Of a DNA stretch of 64,000 nucleotides, positions 11,963-24,561 are shown piece after piece (positions within the stretch are counted from its first letter, which is position 1; every line of letters starts with the position of its first letter). The DNA is from Lunularia cruciata (taxonomy: Eukaryota; Streptophyta; Marchantiopsida; Lunulariales; Lunulariaceae), in the NCBI GenBank assembly GCA_948567375.1, contig OX419761.1:38318501-38382500 (forward strand), read 5' to 3'. The notes under the pieces were generated by a model. The model ran no database searches. It saw nothing but the letters and a program-made list of their open reading frames with translations, and was not told the origin of the DNA. The position numbers were made by a program, and so were the translations under genes.

Positions 11963-13170
11963 TTGGTATCATAGCAAGAATGGGATGAATGGAATTTATG
12001 GACCACAAAATCCACTTTTGCCAAACCATTGGGATTTTCATGTCCAGATATTACCCAAAAATCATTTCACTCAATTCTTCACCTTGTGCTTTGAGTAAGA
12101 TTTTCTACATATGATCATCATGTTTGAGGAACCCTTGATACTTCCGGTTGTAACTTATGGAGAACAATGGACGTGCTACATCTATATGTTAATCAATTAG
12201 ATAAAGTGGGAGTAGTGGGATAGAGTAGTAGCTATGGCGGCAATACCAAATGTCATCCTTGCGATGCAAAAATAAATCGAGCACCTGACTTGATTGTTGG
12301 ATGAACGAGATCAGCAACAATGAGAACATATAGAAAGAGTACCAATTCAAGAAGGAGAAGATTGCATTTGATTTCCAAAACCCAAGGAGTTTGAAGGCAA
12401 GAATCTTCTGGGCACAGTGGAGAATTTTGTGTTTGACTGTAAACGTTACTTTGAAGCCACCAATCTTCAAGATAAACACACACAAATTCTCTTGACCTCT
12501 AGCCAATTAGATGGTGTGGCAAAACTTTGGTAGCAATTTCAAGTAGAGCGAGCTGAATGATAGATTATTGCACCAATTTTGACATGGGCAGAGTTCAAGG
12601 ATGCAATATTGAGTCACTTTCAAACTATAAATGCCACTCACGCTGCACAAGATAAATTGGCAAAGTTGAAGCAAGTTGGCTCAATAAGGAGCTACATCAC
12701 ACAATTTCAGAACATTATCATGCAGATTCTAGATATACAAGAAGGTGAAGTTTTGGATTGATTTCTGCGGGGATTGAAGTCACGAACCAAATTAGAGGTG
12801 ACCATGGAGGAACCACAAAATGTAGAGGAAGCCATGCAATTGGCTGAGCGCTTCGATTCCTTGGTTGCAACAACTTGGTCTTGCCCTTGACCTACACAAG
12901 GCCTACTAGTACACTATGCACGGGTGGAAGAACTGGCACCAATGGAGATTGATGCTATCCAACAGAGACAACTTGGTACAACGGATAGAGAAAGATTGTA
13001 ACAAAATGGAAGTTGTTTTATTGTTGCCAAGTTGGACATTGCATTGTTGAATGCCCACTTAGGAATGGGTGACCTTGACAAGTTGCCCAGATGGAGATTG
13101 TGGAACATAATGATCAAAGGAAACAAGGAATCCAAGTAGGAGATTTCAAGCTGCCTATTGGGAGCTTGAT
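11963..13170 (+). pseudogene. A2 gag
   Basis: Gag capsid sequence includes a retrotransposon-gag-type segment from 12579 (TWAEFKDAILSHFQTINATH, then AAQDKLAKLKQ) ending in a stop where the family continues (LD-stop-FLRGLKSRTKLEV at 12762). A knuckle-like YCCQVGHCIVECP lies near 13018-13058 in another frame. Stops and at least one frameshift inactivate it. The upstream part (12000-12500) is in pieces. Confidence 0.7.
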
Positions 13171-14640
13171 AAGTTCCAATGGGGTTGAAGGCTTGACTTA
13201 TGCAAGTTTGCTTCACTTGCAAGGTTCAATATTTAATTGGAGTTGTAGGATTTTGGTTGATTCTAGAAGTTCAAAGAATTGCATGTTTATGCAAGTAGTA
13301 AAGGAATTGGGTATTCCTATCAAGCCAATGTTTGGAAGTAGTTTGATGATGGCGGATGGTAAAAAGGCATCTGCATTCCGCACCTCACTTCATGTTACCT
13401 TCAAGATTGGGAAGGAATATTTGGAGTGTATGAGGTTTGTAGTGGCACCTCTACATTATGATATCATTCTGGGTCTATCTTGGCTTGAACATCATAAAGT
13501 TCAATTGGATTGGACCCGATAACAAATTCAAATACAACACCAAGGTATGAATTTCTGATTTGGTTGTCTGGCACCTCTGAGTAAGACACCTAAGAATAGT
13601 CAGTCCCAAGATAGGAAGTTTGTTGAGAAGGTAACCATAGAGTAAATCTGGAAGAGAGATGAGTCCTTGGAAGGGAAATGTGTTAGTAAAGCAGCCATAG
13701 AGCAAGCTTTGGAGGAAGATAAGTATGTATTTGCAGTGTGGATCAAGCCGATTGCACAAAAACAATCCGAGGAGAGCCAAGAGCCTCATCAAGCAATGGT
13801 TGATTGGATAGTTCAAGAGTTTATGGATGTTCTAGATGATCTGCCAAAGAGATTACCCTCTAATCAAGGTATGCCCTTCAAGATCAAGTTATTGCCACAG
13901 AGTACTCCAATGAGTAGACCGATCTATCGGCTCTCACCAAAGGAGTTGGAGAGGTTGCAAACAATACTTACAGAGTTGTTGGAGAAGGATTTCATACGAT
14001 ATAGTACCTCTTCTTGGGGAGCACCAATACTATTTGTTCCGAAGAAGGATGGAGGACTTAGTTTATGTATTGATTATTGTGGGCTCAATAAGCAAATCGT
14101 GAAGAATGCATATCCCTTGCCTCATATCAATGACCTACTTGATCAACTAAGTGGAGCATGCTACTTTTCCAAGCTAGATCTTCCCTGCAGCTATTGGCAA
14201 ATTCCTATTGAAAGAGAGGATGTGCAAAAGACTACCTTTCGCACAAGGTATGGACATTTCAAGTAGAGATTTGTATCTTTTGGACTCATTAATGCTCTAT
14301 TAATCTTCATGGATCAGATGCATCGGGTGTTGGAAGGACTATTGGATTGGTCCGTAATGGTGTTCTTGGATGATATCTTAATCTATAGTAAGATAGAGGC
14401 AGAACACATGAATCATGTGCAAAAAGTCCTAAGACGACTATAACAATGGAAATTTTACTACAAGAAGTCAAAGTGTGCCTTTTGGCAAAAGGAGGTTACC
14501 TTCTTGGGTCATAAGATCTCATCAGAGGGGATCAAGATGGAAGAAGAGAAGATCAAGGCCATTATTGATTGGCCTACTCCAAAGGATACTACAAAAGTAC
14601 GGGCATTCAATGGATTGGCCAGTTTTTACTGACAGTTCAT
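13171..14640 (+). pseudogene. A2 protease and reverse transcriptase
   Basis: The protease is at 13220-13520: ILVDSRSSKNCMFMQVV, where families usually have DSG (here DSR), then the flap and HYDIILGLSWLEHH. RT spans 13780-14640: [43 protein letters not shown]. The catalytic VFLDDILIYSK has both Asp codons at 14369-14374. A TAG at 14264-14266 (after GHFK) and later frame changes break the frame. With repair of these lesions RT motifs would be complete, but the protease active-site Gly is also altered. Confidence 0.8.
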
Positions 14641-15160
14641 CCACTATTATGCTCATGTGGTTGTACCATTGACTGACCTCTTGGGAAAGAACTTGAGTTT
14701 CCAATGGACCACCAAGCATGAAGAATCATTCCAGAAGTTAAAGCATATGGTGTCTTCAAGACCTATTCTTCAACCATATGATCCTCAACTACCTTGCGTG
14801 GTTGATTTTGATGCTTCTAACTTTGCAATTGGCGTTATGTTGCAACAAGAATTCCCAAATGGACTACATCCCATTGCCTTTGTATCTCATCAACTAAATA
14901 CAGCTGAAAGAAATTAATCTGCTTGAGATTGGGAACAACTTGCAATGGTATATGCCACCAAGGTATGGAGACATTACCTCTTGGAGAAACAAGTGGTCAT
15001 GCAAACTAATCACAAGCCACTATTGCAGACCTTACACTTGGAACACATGAAGAGTCTACACCATTGATGGGAAGAGCAACTATAATTTTTTGACATCAAA
15101 CTTGAGTACAAACCAGGTCGGTTCCATGTCATCCCTGATGCTCTATCACGATGACCTAAT
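14641..15160 (+). pseudogene. A2 RNase H
   Basis: The frame from 14657 encodes the connection and RNase H start (KLKHMVSSRPILQPYDPQLP, VVDFDASNFAIGVMLQQEFP, PIAFVSHQLNTAERN). It continues with stops through 15150 (LEYKPGRFHVIPDALSR-like). RNase H removes the RNA strand during reverse transcription. The inverted junction of A1 lies at the equivalent of this region. Confidence 0.75.
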
Positions 15161-16698
15161 TTGAAATCTCTTCCTCTCATCATAACGGCAGTTACAACAA
15201 TGTCAATTGACCCCAAGGTCCATAACGAGTTTTGGTCAGCTCTACAACAAGATCTCTTCTTCCAAATGGTACATGGTTGTCTAACAACAGATGACAAGGA
15301 GAACAACACCTTTTCCTTCAAGGAAGGCCTTCTATTCCATGCGGACCGGATCTAGGTTCCAGCCAAAGGTGATCTCCAACTTGTGCGCCTTCAAGAAACC
15401 CATGATTTACCAATAGCTAGCCACATGGGAGTGGACAAGACCTTGGGTACCCTCCAATGCCAATGGTGGTGGCCCAACATGATGCAAAATGTTTGGGAGT
15501 TTGTCCAATCATGTGAGAGTTGTCAATGCAACAAGGCCAATAACCAGAAGCCGAGTGGACTCCTTCAGCCACTTCCCATTCCAACTACTTGTTGGGAACA
15601 TGTGAGCTTAGATCTCATCACCTCCTTGCCCAAGACACAACAAGGTCACATACAATTGTGGTGTTTGTGGATAAGCTTAGTAAGCAAATCCATTTGGCAC
15701 CAATGGTTAATATTGTGGATGCTCGAACCTTGGCATGACTCTACTTCAATAATGTATTCAAACATCATGGGATGCCAAGTGTACTCATCTTCAACCGTGA
15801 TCCTTGCTTCACCAAAAAGTTTTGGCAAACCTTCTTTTAGATACTTGGCACTAAGCTTGTTTTGTCCATAGCCTATCATTCTCAAACTGATGGACAAACT
15901 GAATGTGCAAATTGCACCTCGGAAGATATGCATTGTGCCTTTGTCAACTTCACCATACCAACTAGGATGAATGTCTTGCAGCTGCGGAGTTTGCATACAA
16001 CAGTTCTAAACAAGCAAGCATCAGATTCTCTCCTTCTTTCTCAATTTTGGCCAAGGTCCGCTTGTCCCAAATTCTCTTCTTGCTCCTCCTCTGTCTCAAG
16101 TCCTTTGTACTTCAACCTTCTTGACCACCATATCCAAATCTTCCAACAAGCTAAATCTCACCTCCTTGTTGCTCAAAATTGTCAAAAACAACATACGGAC
16201 CACCATAAGGTCATGATCTCACCTTTGAAGTTGGTGATAAGTTATGCTATCCTCTAGTAATCTACCCCTCCCACTTGATACCCAAGTTCATAAACTTACC
16301 CCTAATTGGATAGGACCTTTTGATGTCACCCAAATTATCTCTCTTGTTGCTTATCAATTTGCCTTGCCTTTTCATATGCCCATCCATCTTGTCTTTCATG
16401 TTTCCAAGTTGAAACCCTTTGTTCCTAACCCCTCTTCTTTCTCCTCTTCAGTCCAACCTCTTCCTTCCCCTATCCCTGTTAATGATCATGAGAGTACAAG
16501 TTAATTGTATCCTTGCACGTTGCCACATCCAACAAGGACACCACCAACATATGGAGTACAAGGTCCTTTGGAAAGGGTATCTCTATCATGATGCCACATG
16601 GGAACCTCTTTCTCACCTCCAAAAATGCACAGACGGCCATCCAAGAGTTTGAAGCTTCAATGGCGATGAGGATGTCACCAATTAGCGGTGGGAGAATA
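15161..16698 (+). pseudogene. A2 integrase with chromodomain
   Basis: The HHCC zinc region (HDLPIASHMGVDKTLG, then CESCQCNK) is at 15383-15545 and the core follows from 15600. A frameshift after KTQQGH near 15650 breaks the core. The segment SIAYHSQTDGQTECAN at 15862-15910 carries the catalytic-Glu region. The GPY-like module is at 16290-16420 and the chromodomain from about 16485 (DHESTS, then KVLWKGYLYHDATWEPLSHL in frame 16419). The last module resembles chromoviral chromodomains that bind methylated histone H3. Confidence 0.8.
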
Positions 16699-17122
16699 TG
16701 TAATAGTATGGAGTTTAGAGATGTAGTTAGTAAGGCTAACAAAGTAGAGAATAAGCAAAATTAGCCTAGAATATTCCGAAAACATCTAGGAAGCTTCTTG
16801 GGAAGCTTCACGACTAGTTAACTTGCGCCCTAAGCAAGTAGCTTCCAGAAGGAAGATTTTAGAAGCTTCTAACTAGCTTAGCTTGCACGCCAAGTAGGCG
16901 GTTCTTAGAAGGAAGCTTCTTGAGAAGCTTCCTAGTTAACTTGGTTTGCACTCTAAGAAAGCGGCTCAAGGAAGCTTCTTGAGAAGCTTCTCAAAGGCCT
17001 TGTATGCTACCTATAAATACCAAAGCCAAAGCTTATGTTAGGCATTTGGAGTTTTCCTCATTCAAGTGTTCCAATGTGAGTTTCCATTCTCCTATTTCTC
17101 TCCTTGGTCTTGGTCTTTTATA
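16699..17122 (+). repeat. Family-A 3' LTR of A2
   Basis: A 424-bp LTR from TGTAATAGTATGG to CTTTTATA (terminal CA changed to TA). It carries CTATAAATACC near 17011 and several GAAGCTTC blocks. The 5-bp duplication GTCAA follows. Confidence 0.9.
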
Positions 17123-17257
17123 GTCAAGCCACACCCCACTCTAGCTAAGAGAATCCAAGTGATGTTTGCCGGCCTCTATCCACCATAGCCAGGAACTCAA
17201 AGGCTCAACATCAAAGAAGTGAGCTCTCTCAAGCTGCACTTTGAAAGTATATCCCTA
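17123..17257 (-). repeat. Family-C LTR fragment, right half
   Basis: The reverse complement of the core of the family-C LTR (GGCTATGGTGGA…, CTTCTTTGATGTTGAGCC) continues from the left half at 11329-11539 once A2 is removed. It stops near 17257, where B1 RNase H sequence resumes (CAAGGACAATGGCC). About 250 bp of the LTR 5' end is missing. Confidence 0.75.
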
Positions 17258-18480
17258 CAAGGACAATGGCCAACTCTTCTCATTTGGTGGTGTGATAGTT
17301 GTGATCAGCCAATAACAACTTTTGAGAAAATATGCATCCATCATGCCACTCTTTGTTGTAAGATTGCTCCTATTGCTACACTTGATGCATCTATAGCCAA
17401 CTTGATTGGACGCTTTGGGTCATACAATTTCAAGATTGGTACATGTAGAAATCTGTCTTTCAATTTTTGAAAAGCAATTCTTGTGCGGTTCACTACATCT
17501 ACTTTTTCCCCTTACTGAGCAATGATGTTAGAGGTTGTCCCACCTTGGAGATGTCCTTGAAAAGTTGATGATAGAACCCCATCAACCCCAAGAAACTCTT
17601 GAGTTGAGTTTGATCCTTGGGAGTGCACCATTTTTGAATGATCTTTATTTTAGTTGTTAATGCTTGGATACCTACTACACTTAAATTATGCCCCAAATAG
17701 TCTACTTTAGACTTGCCAAACTTACACTTTGAGATTTTGGCATACAATTGATTCTATTGTAGAATCTAGAGGACTTCTCATAAATATTGTTTGTGTTCAA
17801 TCATTGTCCTATTGTAGACAAGGATATCATCTAAGAAAACAATAACAGATTTATCCAAGTATGGACAAAATATAGCATTCATCAAACTCATGAAAATGGC
17901 TGGTGTGTTGGTAAGGCCAAATGGCATCACTAGGTGCTCAAAGTGACCAGACCTTGTTTGAAAGACAATTTGTGAACATCTTCTTCCGCAATCCAGATGT
18001 GGTTGTACCTGCTTCACAAATCAAGTTTGGTGAAGTGTTTTGCCCTATTGAGTTGATTGAACAAGTGATCCATGCAAGGTAAGGGGTATTTGGTCTTCAT
18101 TGTCTGTTGATTTAGGCCCCGATAGTCAATGCACATGTGCATTGTACCATACTTTTTCTTTACAAACAAGACTTGAGCCCCATATGGTGATACAATAGGT
18201 TGGATAAACCCTTTCTAAAGCATATCTTTGATTTGAGCCTTACACTCCTCCAACTCATGAGGTGATAGATGATATGGGGCCTTATAGGGAGGATCTTCCC
18301 ATGAATTATCTAAAATTATATGGTCTACTCTTCCTTTTGGTGGTAATTCTAATGGTAGGTCATCCAAGAAGACATCTTGGAACTCATTGACCGCATCTTT
18401 CAATTTCTCAAGAACTTGTCCATCAAGTTGTGCACTCTAGACGTCTCTTATTAGACCCATGAATAATTTATGTGACTTCT
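17258..18480 (-). pseudogene. B1 reverse transcriptase and RNase H
   Basis: Minus-strand RT pieces: ELPPKGRVDHIILDNSWEDP, then YHLSPHELEECKAQIKDML from 18403; [20 protein letters not shown], then [13 protein letters not shown] at 18017-17778 (catalytic Asp pair at plus 17826-17831); and KSKVDYLGHNLS, then QLKSFLGLMGFYHQLF at 17747-17499. The frame is broken between these blocks. Collinear with B2 at 34270-35400. Confidence 0.8.
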
Positions 18481-20068
18481 AGATTGTTGTTTTCCCTATG
18501 ATACAAAGAGGTACTTATTGCTTGCATGCTCTATCTTTAACTCCAATGATCTTTGATTGGCAAGTTCTCACTACTTTTCTTTTCCAATTGACCATGGGGT
18601 TGTAGTACTTCATCCATGGTTTGCCTAAGATTGCATCATAATGAGCTAATTGTATCACTTGCCACTCATTTGCTTCATAATATTCTCCTACAAAGAGTGT
18701 TACCTTTTTAGGTAAGGACTCAATCCTCTCTGTCTATTAGGTAACTATATTTGCTCTCATCCTTCTCTAGATCCATCCCCAATCTTATTGCAACAAAGAA
18801 ACACAAGGAATTCACAATTACCCCAAGATCTATCAATACTCTCACTTGATTGCCTTCTAAGACTCCATTCACAACAATCAATTTGGAGTTTACCGTTTTG
18901 GATCTTTGTACACTTCCTCCCCTTGCTTTTTTGCTTCCCTATTGAGCCAGTATGACCATGAGGTACATTTATTGGTGAACATTGTTTTCCAAGGTGATTC
19001 TTGCATCCTCTTCTTCAATTCATCTCGCCATGTAGTTCAAAGATCCAAAAGTTTTTTTGGAAACCGAGGGCCTCTAAGGAGATAAGTATGACAAATGATG
19101 GATATGTGCCCAATACGGCCATAATTGTAGTAACAAAATTTTTCTCTTTGAGTTCCTTCTCCTTGTGGGACTCCCTCTCTCTATTCTTCCAGCCATCCTC
19201 GTTCTCCTTGGAGCGGTTGTGCTAATCAATCTCAAAACCAAAGGTTGCTCAATTCTATAAGAATTGGTTTACCCACATATGGTATTTTAGCCCAATAATG
19301 TTGAGATAGAACTACTCCTTCACCTCCTCCAAGTGCCCTTGCTACTCTTTGGGTACAAGAAATGGCTTCAAATATAGTGCAAAGATTTTATACCATGACT
19401 TCTTGGTGAATCCAATCCTTCAATGCTTGGTTGAAATTGTCTAGAGTCTCTATTAGACTCATGCCGGTTATTACAACTTGTAGATCAATAAATTTCTCCA
19501 TGTACTCTTGTATACTATTCTTTTTTTCAACTCCCATAGTCAAGTTTGGGCCATCTACATGAAATCCACATATTGGAAATTCTATAGCAATCCTTCTTGC
19601 ATTGTTGTCCATGTGAACTCTCTTCCTTCTACCAACATTGATCGTTCCTAAGCATTGTACCATATGAAGGCTTTATCGGTCAAGTACCCTTGTGCAAACA
19701 TGCTTGATGATCTCTATAGAGAACAATCAAAAGTACCAATTCATTCTTGAAATCCAATTCTCCACTACTCACATAGAATGTTACCCCTTGTAAGGCTTGA
19801 TAATGCAATTCTTCTTCATCCGTAGTAACCATGTGACTTCATTGTTGATTGGGGTCAATGTCATTGGCATGGGTGCTTCTCTAAGTACTTCAACCATAGG
19901 TATTGGGTTTTGGGATGGTTCTCTTTCTTGCATTGATTGATCGTTCCTAAAGGTCTGTACTTGATATTGTAATGCCTTCATGGTCAACTTGATCTCTCAA
20001 ATCTTGTTCAACATCCCTTGCATTCCTTGCATCAACCTTTGCAACTATAGATTCATGGTTCTTGTTGT
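18481..20068 (-). pseudogene. B1 gag C-terminal part and protease
   Basis: Protease-like sequence lies at about 18960-18560, including a run equivalent to EWQVIQLAHYDAILGKPWM. A degraded zinc knuckle (YYNYGRIGHISI, with a Tyr in place of one Cys) is near 19080-19140. Gag proper is at 19663-19388 and 19987-19781 (MTMKALQYQVQTFRNDQSMQ). Element C interrupts gag at 20069, and its N-terminal part resumes at 29906. Confidence 0.7.
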
Positions 20069-20507
20069 CACGCCATTTGTAGTGCCGCATCTAGATGCTT
20101 GGCACTGGAGTTCCATTGATAGAAGTTAGAGTTATTCTAGCAGTTTCTCAGAGACTACTTTCTGACGGTTAGATTTTATGTTTAGGGTACTGACTTCACG
20201 GTGGGGCCCACTATCACTTTGCACCGTTGAGTGTGCTATCAGCGGGACTGTTAAGGTTTCAGAGCTAGCTCAAGTCCAAGGGGGTATAGTTTCAAAGTGA
20301 GCTCCATAGAGCTCACTTCTTTGATGTTGAGCCTTCGAGTTCCTGGCTATGGTGGACAGAGGCCGGCGAGTGTCACCTGGATTCTCTATGCTTGAGTGGG
20401 TGTAGCTTGACTATAATCAATACCCAATTGTTGGCAGTTTATAGAGTGACAGATCAAGTACTGATCTAAGTTGAGCTGAGTTGAGAGTGGTAAGCAATCT
20501 GATTACA
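20069..20507 (+). repeat. Family-C left LTR (core only)
   Basis: TGTCACGCCATTTG to CTGATTACA, 439 bp, matches 29360-29799. It contains a hairpin AGTGAGCTC-CATA-GAGCTCACT (20296-20317), whose stem is kept and whose loop differs in the right copy. Unlike the right end, it is neither preceded nor followed by the 105-bp R repeat. Confidence 0.8.
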
Positions 20508-21702
20508 TCAAAGAAGTGAAGTCAAGGGGAAATCGGGTGCAAGAACTTTGAGTGTTGATGGTGTCTCCAAGCTCGATAGATCATTGGTAGCTTGATTCAA
20601 GTTCTGTGTTTCCCTAGTGTGTAGAAGCTCAATCAATTGATGCAGATTTGGTAGTTAGGCAAACGGTGTGTGGAAGCGCTGGCCAAATTTTGAGCAAAGA
20701 AGGAGCAAATTTTGAGCAATGGTTGTGATTTTGAGCTCATGAGGTGAAGGTAAGACCAATTTGCTGCGAGTTGAGCTCAGAAAGTCAAATTGAAGGTGGA
20801 GTTGGGAAGCTCTTCTCATGAATTTGTGATTTGGAAAAACCCGTGTTGTCAATTTGGCTCGAGTAGAAAGTTAGCAAGGGATTTGGCGGACAACCATCTT
20901 TAGGGTTTATGTCAGATTTTATGTCAGATTTTGGTTGGGATTTACATCAGATTTTGGCCAGATTTGGAGGAGGTTCAAAGTGGCAACAAGAAAGGCCTCA
21001 TTTGGCTGAATTTTGGCATTTAGAGGCTTCAAGGCATAGGGCTGTGGGCTATGAGAGGCTACGAAGGCCTAGAAGGGCCAGCTTGCTGGCGTGAGGCTAG
21101 CTAGTTTAGAGTACATCTTGGTCACTGGTTGGCAAAATCTGCCTTTCTTGCTAGATTGTGCGCAACAAGGTTTGACCCCTAGATCTTTTGTTCCTAGACT
21201 GGTGCACTAGCCAATTAGTCGACCCTCACTTGTTGTCCTAGTGACTGTGCCATTGTTATCTATACATATATAGCTTTGGCTAGGAGAGACAGTTTGATCC
21301 CATTCTTGGTGATCTTGGTAGCTTAGGACTTAGATACGAACTTCTCTTATGTCAAATGCCAAATGGTGGTAGAGTTAGTCCCGTGTTGTGTTATGAGATG
21401 GAGGGTTTTTTTTTAGATTTCTTGTGATTGGATCTCCTCCATTCTCCACTTCTTGTTTGTGCACCACGTTTGTGTGAGGTGCCTTGACTTTTGAGCGTTG
21501 GTGCTTTGGTGTGCTCTCAGTGGTGAGGTTGGAGTGATGACCAATCAAACTACCTTTGTTTCTCTCCGGTGAGGCAGGAAGTGATGACCTGTAGACCGTG
21601 AGAGTGTGTGTTATGATGGCAGGTTACAGGTTGCCCTTTCCCCTAGTGTAGTTATCTTGATTAGAGTTACATTAGTGGGTGGTGCTTAGTTAGTATTGGC
21701 AC
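20508..21702 (+). other. Element C leader, no gene seen
   Basis: About 1.2 kb between the left LTR and gag has no reading frame that looks coding. No standard tRNA primer site was recognised right after GATTACA. The stretch contains short GGTGGTGTTGGCAC tandem repeats at its end (about 21690-21760). Confidence 0.5.
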
Positions 21703-23880
21703 TTGGTGGTGTTGGCACGTGGTGGTGTTGGCACATGGTGGTGTTGGCACTTGGTGGGGTACTTGCGGTTGCAATTGATGGTTCGGGTTTGCTGTTGCGG
21801 TTACTTTGTCACAATAGAGTTCTTTGGAGATTCTAGAGGAGTTAGCCCTACAGTACACAGTGGGTTTACTCAGAGTGATGCTCAGTATCAGCTTGTATCT
21901 CAAGTCCCAGTGAGGGAGGAGATTGACTCTGAGTTGGAGTTCAACACAGGAGCTGATTCAGTTGAGAGTGCACTTGGTGTGTCTGCACCATTGTTGTGGG
22001 ACATGGATGAGATTTATGGGGCCTCTAAAGGTCCTAGGCGTTACTCTGGTACAGTGGGTACCATTGAGTTGGATGACTTCATCCAAGAGTTTGATAGTTG
22101 GTGTGATCTGCAGTAGATGTGGAACCCGACTTTGTTCACACCTTTCATGGCATGGAAGGGGTTGTTTCAGCATTTGGAGGGTCCGCCGATGGATGACTAC
22201 CATGAGTTCAAGAGAGCTCATTTGGAAGAGATTGAGTTATGGAGACAATATTGGTCTCCACACTATGTCTCCATCACTTCAGGCTCGGTGACCAAGAGTA
22301 GATTGGCTGTACCTACAAGTTCTAGCTCAAATAGTGTGGGTGGAGCTAGTGGAGGTGCACTAGCTGGAGATAGTGCTACCAGGAGTGGAGGTATTGCTAC
22401 AAGAGGTGGTGTGATACTGGGGTTTAACCCCATGGTGGAGTTCTTCCTATGTTTGAGGCAGAACTACCAAGGAGTACAGACTAACAAGCTGAGAAGCTTG
22501 CAGGAGTTCCAGCTGAAGGTTGGAGAGAGCCTATGCGAGGCATACACTCGCATGAGGCGTCTGATCAGTTTCACTCAAGGAGTTACTGAGGCCAAGATAG
22601 TCCAGTTCTGGTATGGGATACCAGACATGGAGTTGCAACGTAGAGTTTGTGATGCTACATTGTTGCAAGCTACTTCACCCACTTTGGTAGAAATCTTTGG
22701 TTTGTCTGAGCGTATTGAGCTCAACATGGTGGAGGAGAGAGTGGTGACATTTGGATTTGGTAGGGAAGCCTCATCCAAGGCAGTTACTTCTTCTAGAGTG
22801 CAACAGAGTGCACCACGCCCAGTTGGTTTTTGAGGACAAGGTGGACGGCCCAGATCCTATGGAGCGAGTGGAGGGCCTAGTGGAGTTAGACCCTTACCCT
22901 CATTTTTGGGTCAGCAGTACCCAGTGAGTGGTGGTGTTGCTTGTTGGACTTGTGGTGGACCTCACTATCGGAGGGAGTGTACTCATGGCAGTGGACCTGA
23001 TACCTTGGGTGCATCACAGCCAGCACAGAGGTAGTGTGAGCACTGCCATTGATTTGGTCACACTAGTGACCGGTGTTTTGACCTACACCCGGAGTTACGG
23101 AGTGGTAGGGTTGTTATGACAGGTAGTAGAAGAGCTCTAGTTATGGAGGACGAGGTGGTGGTAGAGGATCTACACCTAGTAGGGGTGCAGTACCTGCCCT
23201 TACTTCTAACACAGCTATGGCTACTCGGATTGAGCAGTTGGAGCAGAGATTGGCTAGTATGGCTATTGCTCAGAGGAGATCAGATTTGAGTGTTGAGGCT
23301 TCCACCTCATATGCTGGTGATAGAGATGCTTTGGACTTCATGTGCAAAGCAGCATAGGTGGATGCATCTATAGCAGTGACTAGGAGTGCAGTACGTGCTC
23401 CAGAGCCTAGAGGAGCATCAGTGGAGTTGGACCCACAGAGAGGAGAGGTTGGGAGACAAGTCAGACTTCCTTAGTCTTTCACGCTATCTGAGGCATTGCA
23501 AACAACATCCATGGTTCTTAGATGTCCCAGTGCATGTGTGGTAAGGAGTGATGGAGTACATGATGGACTACTTGCAAGTTAGCCACCTGCTACTACACAG
23601 ACTGAGTCTAGCATGATGTTGGGAGCGGCTCAGCTGCTTATGCGGCATCCTTTGTTTTCAGCCAGTGACATGTTTACATTGGGAGTTGACCCAGCCCCAG
23701 TGTTCCGGTTGGCTGCCACGTTGTGTGAGAGTAGGAATGGTACAGTTCCTACTACTAGAGCAAAGGTGGTTGGTAGTGGAGCTAACTTGGTTGAGGAGCA
23801 TGGGATCCCTTCAACAACCAGTGGTTTATGGCAGGCAGCAGCGGCTAGACTAGAGGAGTTGCCAGCTAGACCGGCCTTTG
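21703..23880 (+). pseudogene. Element C gag
   Basis: Frames at 21703-22116 and 22117-22833 join through a TAG codon at 22114-22116. They encode a gag-like protein (MDEIYGASKGPRRYSGTVGT, ELDDFIQEFDSWCDLQ, EFQLKVGESLCEAYTRMRRL). After a TGA at 22831-22833, a Gly/Pro-rich linker leads to zinc knuckles CWTCGGPHYRREC (about 22951-22989) and CEHCHxFGHTSDRCF (about 23037-23080, one stop inside). From about 23130 to 23880 is a low-similarity linker with a further frame at 23613-23936. Gag forms the particle and binds RNA through the knuckles. Confidence 0.7.
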
Positions 23881-24561
23881 AGAGAGCGCGGTTTACACCC
23901 GGTGTTGTCACCAAAGGGGGATTTTTTGTTTGGTGAGACCTTCAAGGAAGGTCTATACACCACAAAGAGTCTTGTTAGACTCTTATGCGCAGCCCTTTAT
24001 GTTGGGGAAGGCTGTAGTTGTTGGTATGGGTTACGGAAGACCAATATGGAGAGGTGTCCATTTCAGATCCAAACATCTCTAGGTGGTGGTTCGACACAGT
24101 ACATCACACGTGGAGAGCTTGTTGTCCAGGTTCAGCCTAGTCATCTGACTGATAGCTTGGTGGTGAGAGCTCAGGCTATTGCGACAATAGCTGAGTCATA
24201 TGATGTGCTAGTTGGGGGAGCAGTGTTATACCCCATGGGTTTCAACATTGATTATTGGGAGGAGATAGCCTCTCATAGACCTGGTTGGCAGTCTGGTGAG
24301 GGCCGGGTATGTCACCTACCAGTACGCTTCAGTAGTGGCAATCTTGGCTCACTATAGTCCGGGACCATGGCAGCATCAGTTTTAGCTTTCAGTGGTTCAA
24401 TTACTTGGCCTGGTGACTTGTTGGAGGGGAACGCCCATGCAAAGGATACTCCAGTACTAGAGGAGATCACTTGGCTTTGGAGTACGAGTGGGATTGTTCC
24501 ATCCACCTTGGATGTTCTATTGTGGAGTTCAAAGGAGGCATTGCAATAGCATGCAGATCAG
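23881..24561 (+). pseudogene. Element C aspartic protease
   Basis: A frame near 23955-24000 gives VLLDSYAQPFMLGKAVVVG, matching the retropepsin active-site strand (family usually LLDSGAQP, here Ser-Tyr in place of Ser-Gly). The frame at 23878-24357 then gives PFQIQTSLGG, AESYDVLVGGAVLYPMGFNI and DYWEEIASHRPGWQSGEGR. Protease would release the mature proteins, including the methyltransferase, from the polyprotein. A frameshift separates the two halves and stops lie near 24356 and 24547. Confidence 0.65.

Larger units (their letters stand above)
11540..17122 (+). mobile_element. Ty3/gypsy chromovirus family A, complete copy A2
   Basis: The 5,583-bp element starts TGTAACAATATGG and ends CTTTTATA, flanked by a perfect 5-bp duplication GTCAA (11535-11539 and 17123-17127). 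The order is 5' LTR, primer site TTGGTATCATAGC (11963-11975), gag, protease, RT, RNase H, integrase, chromodomain, 3' LTR. All domains are present but the pol frame is broken at several points. It is the best reference copy of family A here and one of the youngest layers, since it splits the family-C LTR fragment that itself lies in B1. Confidence 0.9.

Noticed and set aside
15010-15321. 103-codon minus-strand frame inside A2
   Set aside because: It lies opposite RNase H/integrase of A2, which explains the open frame on the sense strand. No domain is seen on the antisense side.
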